Below are positions 6,719-12,543 of a DNA stretch of 12,543 nucleotides, piece after piece. The position numbers and the translations under genes were made by a program. Where the stretch lies: contig DASUGR010000265.1 in NCBI GenBank assembly GCA_036273915.1, forward strand, positions 1-12,543, given 5' to 3'. Below the pieces are notes generated by a model. That model was not told where the DNA came from. It ran no database searches and saw only the letters and a list, made by a program, of their open reading frames with translations. This DNA comes from PLA2 sp036273915 (GTDB lineage Bacteria > Planctomycetota > PLA2). How positions within the stretch are numbered: the first letter of the stretch is position 1; the number at the start of each line of letters is the position of its first letter.

Positions 6719-9013
6719 CTACCGGCGCAGCAGCTTCGCGGTCTCGACCAGCCGCAGGAACTCCTGGCGGTACTTGTCGTCGCCCGCAGCACCCTTCGCG
6801 ATCTCGAGGATCGCGTCGGGGCCGAGCGTTTTCGCGTCGCGGAGCGACATGCCGAAGGCCGCGACCGCGCCAGCCCACCGGAAGTCGGGCGACGCGGCGT
6901 CGAAGCTCTTGCCGTCGTCCTCGACCATCTGCTGGAGCAGCTTGCTCGTGTCGCCGTCGGGCTGCTTGTAGCGGAGCTTGAGCTGGAAGAGCGCGTTCGA
7001 GTCGATGGTCGCCTGCGCCTTCGCGACGAACGGGTTCTCGTCGACCGGCGGCGCGGCCGGGACCTCGCTGCCCGCGAGCACGAGTTCGTACAGCGCGGTC
7101 ACCGAGTGGCCGGCGCCGATCTCGCCCGCATCCTTCGTGTCGTCGTTGAAGTCCTGTTTGCTGAGCAGGCGGTTCTCGTAGCCGATCAGCCGGAAGCCCG
7201 CCACGCGGCGCGGGTTGAAGAACAACTGGATCTTCACGTCCTTCGCGATCGTGACGAGCGTGCCCGACATCTCCTCGCCGAGGACCTTTCGCGCCTCGAG
7301 GATCGAGTCGATGTAGGCGTGGTTGCCGTTGCCCTTGTCGGCAAGCTGCTGCATCTTGGCATCCTGGTAGTTGCCGGTGCCGAAGCCGAGGACGCTCAGG
7401 AACACGCCGGTCTTCGCCTTCTCCTCGATGAAGCGCGTGAGCGCGCCGTTGTCGCTGATGCCGACGTTGAAGTCGCCGTCGGTGCAGAGGATGACGCGGT
7501 TCACGCCGCCCTTCAAGAAGTTCGCGGTCGCGGTCTCGTAGGCGAGCTGGATGCCGGCCGCGCCCGCGGTCGACCCGCCGGCCCGCAGCCGCTCGATCGC
7601 ATCGATGACCGCTCGCTTGTCGCCGGTCGACGGGAGGACGAGGCCAGCGGCGCCCGCGTAGACGACGATCGCGACGCGGTCACGCTCGCCGAGGTTCTCG
7701 GCGAGCAGGCGCAGCGACGCCTGCACGAGCGGCAGCTTGTCCGGCTGGTCCATCGAGCCCGAGACATCGACCAGGAACACGAGGTTCGAGGGCGGCCGCT
7801 CCTTCTGGTCGATGACCTTGCCCTTGATCGCGACGCGGGCGAGCCGGTGCGAAGTGTCCCAGGGGCACTGGGCGACCTCGACATGGATGCGGAAGGGGTC
7901 CGGGGACCCGGCCTCCGGCGGCGCGTAGGCATACGAGAAGTAGTTGATCATCTCCTCGATGCGCACGGCGTCGGGCGGCGGGAGCCGGTTCTCGTTCAGG
8001 AGGAAGCGGCGCACGTTGGCATAGGACGCGGTATCCACGTCGATGCTGAACGTGCTCGAGTCCTCCTCGGCGACGCGCACGAACGGGTTCTCGCGGATCC
8101 GGTCGTAGCCCTCGCGGTCGGCCTCCTCGCGCTCGGCCGGCCGCTCCTCCGACCTCTTCTCGCTCGGGAGCGCGCGGCGGCGAAGATCCTCCTTGAACTT
8201 CGCCTCAGGCGGCTTGGCTTCTTCGAAGCTCTCCTTGACGACGAGGCCACCGGCGTCCCCCCCGGCTCGCCCGGCGGCGGGCGCCTTCTTGGTGCCCCTC
8301 GCGCCCAGGCCGAGTGTCGGGAGCTGCGGGCTCGTGGGATCGCCCGGATCGGCGGCCGGAGCCGGGGAAGCCGGCGCTCCGCCGCCGGCGTCCGGTCCGG
8401 CCGGAGTCGTGGGCGCACCGACGGCCTCTTCGATCTCGGTCGCCGGAGACTCCGGCTGCGGCGACGGCGGCGCGGCGCGGCGCCCGAGCGAGTCGGCCGG
8501 CACGCGCGCCCCCGGCACGACGGAGCCGTTCGGGCCGCGGAAGCCGGTGGCGCCCGGCTCGGGGATCGTGCCCGGCGGACTGTTCGCCGGATTCGCCGGC
8601 GACCCGATGAAGGAGTCGTCGAAGGGTCCCTGCCTCCGTTCCTGCTCCGCCCGGGCACCGGACATCCGGCGCGCCTCCAGCGCGTCCGGCGCTCCGACCG
8701 GCCTGGCCGACCTGTCCCAGATGAGCGCGACCGCGGCGATGAGGCACGCGGCGACGGGCATCAGCAGGATCGCGAGCGGCACGCGCCTTTTCATCGCCGC
8801 CTTCGCGACCGACGCGCGTTGCGCCTCCGTGAGCGTGGGCGCGGGGGCGTTCGCCAGCTCCGCGGCGAGCTTCCCGCCGATCGCGCGGATCGCGTCCACC
8901 TCGGCCCTCGCGGCCGGGTCGTTCTCGAGCGCCTTCTCGAACTCCGCGCGCTCCTGCGCGTCCATCTCGCCGAGCGCGTACGCCGTCAGGCGGGGGTCGT
9001 TCCTGTCCATCAT
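6719..9013 (-). CDS. Membrane VWA-domain protein with anti-sigma-like N-terminus
   Basis: A 764-residue protein that probably controls the ECF sigma factor encoded just upstream. Residues 5-55 (LTAYALGEMDAQERAEFEKA start) resemble the cytoplasmic region of transmembrane anti-sigma factors but lack the zinc-binding HxxxCxxC. One membrane span lies at about 78-99. A long Pro/Ala/Gly-rich linker (100-300) follows. Then comes a vWF_A N-terminal (YfbK-like) region, about 305-395. A von Willebrand A domain (about 410-580) has an intact metal site: DVSGS (416-420), Thr482 and TDGD (511-514). The remainder resembles the C-terminal DUF3520 region of YfbK-type proteins. With the N-terminus in the cytoplasm, the VWA domain would sit outside the membrane and bind ligands. 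The ATG overlaps the sigma-factor stop (ATGA). The anti-sigma role is inferred from domain order and coupling. Confidence 0.88.
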   Translation of the reverse strand: MMDRNDPRLTAYALGEMDAQERAEFEKALENDPAARAEVDAIRAIGGKLAAELANAPAPTLTEAQRASVAKAAMKRRVPLAILLMPVAACLIAAVALIWDRSARPVGAPDALEARRMSGARAEQERRQGPFDDSFIGSPANPANSPPGTIPEPGATGFRGPNGSVVPGARVPADSLGRRAAPPSPQPESPATEIEEAVGAPTTPAGPDAGGGAPASPAPAADPGDPTSPQLPTLGLGARGTKKAPAAGRAGGDAGGLVVKESFEEAKPPEAKFKEDLRRRALPSEKRSEERPAEREEADREGYDRIRENPFVRVAEEDSSTFSIDVDTASYANVRRFLLNENRLPPPDAVRIEEMINYFSYAYAPPEAGSPDPFRIHVEVAQCPWDTSHRLARVAIKGKVIDQKERPPSNLVFLVDVSGSMDQPDKLPLVQASLRLLAENLGERDRVAIVVYAGAAGLVLPSTGDKRAVIDAIERLRAGGSTAGAAGIQLAYETATANFLKGGVNRVILCTDGDFNVGISDNGALTRFIEEKAKTGVFLSVLGFGTGNYQDAKMQQLADKGNGNHAYIDSILEARKVLGEEMSGTLVTIAKDVKIQLFFNPRRVAGFRLIGYENRLLSKQDFNDDTKDAGEIGAGHSVTALYELVLAGSEVPAAPPVDENPFVAKAQATIDSNALFQLKLRYKQPDGDTSKLLQQMVEDDGKSFDAASPDFRWAGAVAAFGMSLRDAKTLGPDAILEIAKGAAGDDKYRQEFLRLVETAKLLRR

Positions 9014-9507
9014 GACTGGCTCCTTCCGGGGGCGAGCTCGCTCCGGAGCGTCCGGAGCGCGTGGTGGAGGAGGTAGCCGACGTTGCCGACCGACGTCATC
9101 GTGATCGCGCTGATCTGCTTATAAGAGAGCCCCTCCTGGAACTTCAGGAGCAGCACCTCCTGCTGCATCTTCGGGAGCCGGGCGATGCGCTCCATGAGCG
9201 TCGCCTCCTCCTCCCGCCGCTCGACGGCGTCCTCCATCCTCACGGCCGGTTCCACGTCGTCGAGGCGGTGCATCCTTCCCTTCCTCCTCAGGTGGTCGAT
9301 CGCGCGGCGGCGGCACACGGTGAAGAGCCACTCGCCCAAGTGCCCGTCGAGGGCCTCCGGCCGCTGCTGGCAGAGCCGCACGAAGCAGTCCTGGACCACG
9401 TCCCGAGCCAGCTCCGGGTCGTCGAGGAGCCGGGCGGCGTACCGCATGAGCGGCGCCTCGTAGCGCCCGAGGGCTCCTTGGACCCATTCTTCACGGCTCG
9501 TTGCCAT
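9010..9507 (-). CDS. ECF (sigma-70 family) RNA polymerase sigma factor
   Basis: A 165-residue extracytoplasmic-function sigma factor, the usual size. Region 2 spans about 15-80, with DPELARDVVQDCFVRL (30-45) for core binding and LFTVCRRRAIDHLRRKGR (61-78) for -10 recognition. Region 4 spans about 105-155 (LPKMQQEVLLLKFQEGLSYK onwards), a helix-turn-helix for the -35 element. A charged linker joins them. I prefer the ATG at 9507 because purine-rich sequence (GGAAGAG, GGAGG) precedes it; a GTG at 9525 would add six residues without a ribosome site. Its last four bases overlap the VWA gene start, so the two are translationally coupled. A candidate self-recognised promoter lies upstream at 9547-9571. 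Confidence 0.93.
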   Translation of the reverse strand: MATSREEWVQGALGRYEAPLMRYAARLLDDPELARDVVQDCFVRLCQQRPEALDGHLGEWLFTVCRRRAIDHLRRKGRMHRLDDVEPAVRMEDAVERREEEATLMERIARLPKMQQEVLLLKFQEGLSYKQISAITMTSVGNVGYLLHHALRTLRSELAPGRSQS

Positions 9508-9546
9508 GGCCTCCGTCTCTTCCACGCGGAAGTCGCCGGTTTCTTG

Positions 9547-9571
9547 GACGGGAATCCCCGGGGCGGGTTCC
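9547..9571 (-). promoter_or_regulatory. Candidate autoregulatory ECF promoter (GGAAC-N16-CGTC)
   Basis: On the minus strand GGAAC (9571-9567) is followed after exactly 16 bases by CGTC (9550-9547), the common ECF promoter layout. It points into the sigma gene with a leader of about 30 bases. It lies inside an imperfect inverted repeat (9554-9579: atccccgggg and cccgggggat), which could also bind a regulator. Sequence and spacing are direct; recognition by this sigma factor is inferred. Confidence 0.5.
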
Positions 9572-9599
9572 CGGGGGATGCCGGACGGACCCCCCTTGC

Positions 9600-9605
9600 T
9601 ACCCT
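9600..9605 (+). promoter_or_regulatory. Candidate -10 element of the DUF2007-like gene
   Basis: TACCCT lies eight bases before the ATG at 9614 with no ribosome site between, which predicts a leaderless transcript. No -35 element is evident. Confidence 0.3.
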
Positions 9606-9613
9606 ATCCGGCG

Positions 9614-9844
9614 ATGCCGAAGGAGGATCGTCCGAAGGACGTCTCGGTGGTCTTCACCGGCCGGGCGGCCGAGGCCGACCTCGTCCGCTTCATCCTGAAG
9701 GAGGCGGAGATCGCGTGCTGGGTCGACGCCGACGCCGCCGCGGGGCCGCTCCAGCCGATCCGCGTCCTCGTCGCGACGCCCGAGGCCGAGCGGGCCAAGG
9801 CCGAGATCAAGCGGTCGCGCGAAGACGAGACGATCTCGGATTGA
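9614..9844 (+). CDS. Small DUF2007-like protein
   Basis: A 76-residue soluble protein. The core, VSVVFTGRAAEADLVRFILK (10-29) then AEIACWVDAD (31-40) and IRVLVATPEAERAKAEI (49-65), follows the beta-alpha-beta pattern of DUF2007, a ferredoxin-like fold annotated as a putative signal-transducing protein with no settled function. The ATG at 9614 is chosen because the conserved core begins soon after; the frame continues upstream to 9506, but that part is antisense to the sigma gene and its leader. It diverges from the sigma factor gene across 106 bp that include the candidate ECF promoter, so the two may be co-regulated, though this is only suggested by position. Confidence 0.65.
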   Translation: MPKEDRPKDVSVVFTGRAAEADLVRFILKEAEIACWVDADAAAGPLQPIRVLVATPEAERAKAEIKRSREDETISD

Positions 9845-9850
9845 AAGCGT

Positions 9851-9868
9851 ACAGTAAATAAATACTGT
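9851..9868. repeat. AT-rich 18-bp palindrome between convergent genes
   Basis: acagta (9851-9856) and tactgt (9863-9868) are perfect inverted repeats around aataaa, six bases after the DUF2007-like stop. Three T bases (9868-9870) end or follow the right arm. It is a striking AT island in a very GC-rich window. It could be a weak bidirectional terminator for the two converging genes or a protein-binding site. Confidence 0.5.
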
Positions 9869-9910
9869 TTCGCGCCCCCCGGCCCCCCCTGTTTCCCTTC
9901 CGCGGCGCCC

Positions 9911-11272
9911 CTACCCGGCGGAGGCTTCGCGCGGGCTACGCACCGGCGGTGGCAGCGGCGCCGCGCCCTCGCGCTCCGCGCGGACCGCCCACGCGAGGAT
10001 CGACATCTCGAGGAGGAGCGCAAGGCCCCAGACGCTGTACGCGCTCAGCGCCCCGTTCCCCGGGAACGGCAGGAGCCCCAGCGGCACCACGGCCGCGAGC
10101 GCCGCGAGCACGACGACGTTCGACAGCGTGATCGCCCGCGTGTGGCCGCGCGAGATGAGCACGCCGCGAAGGAAGAACCGCAGGGCGCCGAGCAGCGGCA
10201 GCGCGGAGGCGACCGCGAACGTGGAGACGGCGAGCCGCGCCACCGCGCCCCCCTCCTTCTCCTTCAGGAGGTCGACGAGGATCCACTCGCGCACCGGCGC
10301 GAGGAAGGCGACCAGCGCGAAGAGCCCCGAGAGGAGGAGCCCGGACGCCCACGCGAAGCGGCGGAGGGGAGGCACGTCGGCCGCCGCGTGCGCCTTCGCG
10401 GTGACGAGCGGCTGGAGCGCGAGCGCGCCCGCGCCGAGCAGGAAGTGGATCGACTTCACCTCGTGGAAGCCGGCGACCGAGGCGTCCTGGAGATCCGCGG
10501 GCACCGCGCCGGCGATGCGGACGTAGAAGAACTGCGTCGCCACGCCGAGGAGGTTCGCGAACATCAGCGGCAGCGCGAACCGGAGGAGCCCGGGCGGCGG
10601 GATGTCGGAGTGCTCCGGCGGCCGCGCGCGGGCCCGCGCGCGCCCCGTGGCGAACACGCTCTCCGCGACGAGGCCGAACGTGAGGCAGAGCGCCCCGAGC
10701 ATCGGGCCCGGGATGTCGAGGCGCGGCGCGACGAGGAGACCGAGGATCGCGGTGAGCACCAGGCGGAAGAGCGTCCCGAGGCCCACGAAGAGCGTGTCGT
10801 CCGCGCGGATCTGGTGCGCCTGGTACACCCCGCGCACCGCGATGAGGAGGGGTACCGGGGACGCGGCGAGGAACGCGCGATGCGCACGCGACACGAGGTC
10901 CGCGCTCGTCGTGAACGCGTGCAGCAGCGCGGGGCCGAGCGCCGTCGTCCCGAGCGCCACCTCGAGCGCGCTCACGAGCGCGCCCGCCGCGAGGCAGAAG
11001 AGCAGCGCCCGCCGGCTCCCGGCGCGGTCGACCGACATGCGGATCGCGATCTCGCGCGTCACGAGGAGCGGGCTGTGGAGGATGATGATGCATTGCAGGA
11101 AGATCGCGAACGACGCGAGGTCGGCGGTGTGGTCGCGCCGCGGCAGCCGGTTGATCGAGCCGTTGATGATCGGCGTGCCGCCGGTGACGAGGATGTAGGT
11201 GAGGGCGAGCGGCCACCAGAGTGCGAAGAGCCGTCCGAGCCGGAGGCCGCCGGCTTCCGGCGGCGCCCTCAA
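9911..11272 (-). CDS. Multi-pass membrane transporter, MATE/ANK-like
   Basis: A 453-residue, highly hydrophobic protein with about ten to twelve membrane segments and the overall look of MOP-superfamily transporters such as MATE exporters, polysaccharide flippases or bacterial ANK-like proteins. The opening, FALWWPLALTYILVTGGTPI and then INRLPRRDHTADLASF, resembles the first two helices of MATE/ANK-like proteins. I cannot name a substrate. The start is a TTG whose last two bases belong to the TGA stop of the upstream lipoprotein gene (TTGA at 11272-11269); no ATG or GTG occurs before the first helix. Coupling to a lipoprotein suggests an envelope function. The C-terminal tail is Pro/Arg-rich and likely cytoplasmic. 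Confidence 0.7.
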   Translation of the reverse strand: MRAPPEAGGLRLGRLFALWWPLALTYILVTGGTPIINGSINRLPRRDHTADLASFAIFLQCIIILHSPLLVTREIAIRMSVDRAGSRRALLFCLAAGALVSALEVALGTTALGPALLHAFTTSADLVSRAHRAFLAASPVPLLIAVRGVYQAHQIRADDTLFVGLGTLFRLVLTAILGLLVAPRLDIPGPMLGALCLTFGLVAESVFATGRARARARPPEHSDIPPPGLLRFALPLMFANLLGVATQFFYVRIAGAVPADLQDASVAGFHEVKSIHFLLGAGALALQPLVTAKAHAAADVPPLRRFAWASGLLLSGLFALVAFLAPVREWILVDLLKEKEGGAVARLAVSTFAVASALPLLGALRFFLRGVLISRGHTRAITLSNVVVLAALAAVVPLGLLPFPGNGALSAYSVWGLALLLEMSILAWAVRAEREGAAPLPPPVRSPREASAG

Positions 11273-11694
11273 TCCGGCACCGGGACCAGCGGCACGAAGC
11301 GGTCTCTTACGTCGTCCGGGTACTCGTACACGTGGAAGCGGCCCTTGGAATCCCCGTGCCGCATCTCCATCACGACCCAGGTCTCCCGGTCGACGTCGAG
11401 CTCGATGCTCCCGCCGATCTTCAGGGTCGGTTCCTGGACGGTGAGCTTGTGCTTCCCCTTCGGCGCGAGCAGGATCGCCACCTCGACCGCGCGCGCGTCC
11501 TTCCCCTTGAGCACGCGGGACGCCGCCGTCATCGTCTCGCCGCCCAGGGTCACGACGGGCCGGACCGTGAGCCCCTTCACCGGCGTCGGGGTCGCGGTCA
11601 CGATCACGTGGACGTCGTAGCCCGCGTCGAAGGACCCGTACGGGCCGCTCCCGCAACCGCACGCGAAGAGGAGGATCCCGGCGGCAAGCCGCAT
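11269..11694 (-). CDS. Small putative lipoprotein
   Basis: A 141-residue protein with a lipoprotein signal: MRLAAGILLFAC, where Cys12 after L-F-A fits a lipobox, though the charged n-region is just one Arg. The mature part is beta-rich (VHVIVTATPTPVKGLTVRP, then GGSIELDVDRETWVVMEM) and may be an immunoglobulin-like or carboxypeptidase-regulatory-like sandwich. I do not recognise the family. An upstream in-frame start would add 18 residues and bury the signal peptide, so ATG 11694 is preferred. TATAAC lies seven bases before it. The gene is coupled to the membrane transporter through a four-base overlap and may be its envelope partner. Confidence 0.7.
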   Translation of the reverse strand: MRLAAGILLFACGCGSGPYGSFDAGYDVHVIVTATPTPVKGLTVRPVVTLGGETMTAASRVLKGKDARAVEVAILLAPKGKHKLTVQEPTLKIGGSIELDVDRETWVVMEMRHGDSKGRFHVYEYPDDVRDRFVPLVPVPD

Positions 11695-11701
11695 CCGCGC
11701 G

Positions 11702-11707
11702 GTTATA
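11702..11707 (-). promoter_or_regulatory. Candidate -10 element of the lipoprotein gene
   Basis: TATAAC matches the -10 consensus at five of six bases and lies seven bases before the ATG at 11694, which predicts a leaderless message. The nearest TTGACC upstream is 35 bp away, too far to be its -35 element. Confidence 0.35.
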
Positions 11708-11741
11708 GCATGGGCCCCCGGACCCCCTTCGCTTCGCCTAC

Positions 11742-11770
11742 TGGTCAAAGGGCCGCCGCGCGGTTAGGCT
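11742..11770 (+). promoter_or_regulatory. Candidate pyrB promoter (TGGTCA-N17-TAGGCT)
   Basis: TGGTCA (11742-11747, four of six matches to the -35 consensus) and TAGGCT (11765-11770) are 17 bp apart, the ideal spacing. The hexamer ends nine bases before the pyrB GTG, so the leader would be at most a few bases. No attenuator or PyrR-type leader fits in this space. Confidence 0.42.
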
Positions 11771-11779
11771 TTTGCCCCG

Positions 11780-12543
11780 GTGGTCACGGCCCGGGACTTC
11801 TTGGGGCGCGACGTCCTGACCGTCGGCGAGTTCCGGCGGGACGAGCTGCTCTTCCTCCTCGATGCCGCGGACAAGTTCGAGCGCGTGACCGGAACGCTGC
11901 TCGCCGGCCGCGTGGTGGCCGCGCTTTTCTTCGAACCCTCGACGCGGACGCGCCTCTCCTTCGAGAGCGCCGTCGGCCGGCTCGGCGGCTGCATCATCGG
12001 GTTCGCGGAGGCCGGCATCTCCTCGACAGCCAAGGGGGAGACGGTCGCCGACACCGTGCGCGTCGTGCAAGGGTACTGCGACCTCCTGCTCGTCCGCCAC
12101 CCGAAGGAGGGGACTGCGCGCCTCGCGGCGGAGTTCGCGGACGTCCCGGTCGTGAACTGCGGTGACGGCGCCCACCAGCACCCCACGCAGACCTTCGTCG
12201 ATCTCTACACGATCCGCCGCGAGTGCGGCCGGGTCGACGGGTTGAAGATCGTCTTCGCGGGCGACCTGCGCTACGGCCGCGCCGTGCACAGCCTCGTCCA
12301 CGTGCTCACGCAGTTCCGGGCGCACGTGACGCTCGTGTCGCCGCCCTTCCTCAGGCTCCCGCAGGAGCAGCTGCGGGAGCTCGACGAGATGGGCGTCGAG
12401 TTCCGCGAGATGACCGACCTCGAGGCGGCGGTGCCCGAGGCGGACGTCCTCTACATGACGCGCGTCCAGCAGGAGCGGTTCACGGACCCGCACGAGTACC
12501 TGAAGTTCCGCGACGCGTACACGCTCGACCTCGGGATCCTGAA
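11780..12543 (+). CDS. pyrB: Aspartate carbamoyltransferase catalytic subunit (3' end missing)
   Basis: PyrB joins carbamoyl phosphate and aspartate to form carbamoyl aspartate, the first committed step of pyrimidine synthesis, in the cytoplasm. The 254 visible residues contain the expected active-site residues: FEPSTRTR (51-58) for carbamoyl phosphate, STAKGE (82-87) with Lys85, LLVRHP (103-108) with Arg106, HQHPTQ (132-137) with His134, GDLRYGR (161-167) with Arg167, and YMTRVQ (225-230) with Arg228. The GDLRYGRxVHSL and LYMTRVQ wording is closer to the enteric/archaeal class, which often pairs with a regulatory PyrI. Only about 50 C-terminal residues, including the HPLPR motif, should lie beyond the window. 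The GTG start gives the normal family N-terminus; no ribosome site precedes it. Confidence 0.95.
   Translation, partial: MVTARDFLGRDVLTVGEFRRDELLFLLDAADKFERVTGTLLAGRVVAALFFEPSTRTRLSFESAVGRLGGCIIGFAEAGISSTAKGETVADTVRVVQGYCDLLLVRHPKEGTARLAAEFADVPVVNCGDGAHQHPTQTFVDLYTIRRECGRVDGLKIVFAGDLRYGRAVHSLVHVLTQFRAHVTLVSPPFLRLPQEQLRELDEMGVEFREMTDLEAAVPEADVLYMTRVQQERFTDPHEYLKFRDAYTLDLGIL

Noticed and set aside
6225..6971. Open frames across the repeat interval on both strands
   Set aside because: They are low-complexity, overlap one another, and the longer plus-strand one continues antisense into the VWA gene; the repeats give different peptides in each frame.
9851..9868. E. coli-type LexA box
   Set aside because: The half-sites are ACAG...CTGT, the reverse orientation of CTGT...ACAG.

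Overview
The window is a very GC-rich (roughly 70% or more by eye) bacterial chromosomal segment with twelve genes I can support. Codon third positions are almost all G or C, so long antisense open frames are everywhere and are not genes. An ECF sigma factor paired with a membrane VWA protein, a repeat-fused multiheme cytochrome c and very short gene leaders would suit a Planctomycetota, Myxococcota, Acidobacteriota or similar lineage. I cannot assign a phylum from the sequence alone, and I see no phage, plasmid or insertion-sequence gene.

Layout, left to right. 62-2149 (-): a secreted or membrane-anchored eight-heme cytochrome c with HEAT/TPR-like repeats. 2174-3424 (+): truD, diverging from the cytochrome with only 24 bp between start codons. 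3425-3619: a spacer with a strong hairpin. 3620-4468 (+): a ParA-type ATPase with no parB in view. 4377-4841 and 4838-5416 (-): a GtrA-like membrane protein and a LysE-like exporter, translationally coupled; the tail of the first overlaps the end of parA antisense. 5465-6181 (+): a small alpha/beta hydrolase. 6182-6718: a 537-bp non-coding stretch with three copies of a 16-nt repeat, inverted repeats and several hairpins. 9010-9507 and 6719-9013 (-): an ECF sigma factor followed by a four-base overlap with a membrane protein that has an anti-sigma-like N-terminus and a von Willebrand A domain. 9614-9844 (+): a small DUF2007-like protein. 11269-11694 and 9911-11272 (-): a lipoprotein and a multi-pass MATE/ANK-like membrane protein, overlapping by four bases. 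11780-12543 (+): pyrB, cut by the window end.

Three points tie the window together. First, the sigma/VWA pair looks like a self-contained envelope-sensing module: a GGAAC-N16-CGTC sequence, the classic ECF promoter form, lies about 40 bp upstream of the sigma gene inside an inverted repeat, suggesting autoregulation. Second, several genes have a TAnnnT-like -10 hexamer only 6-10 nt before the start codon, which predicts leaderless mRNAs. Third, two unrelated gene pairs are joined by the same TTGA junction, where a TTG start overlaps a TGA stop. The best candidates for something undescribed are the repeat array at 6280-6600 and the sigma/anti-sigma-VWA module.
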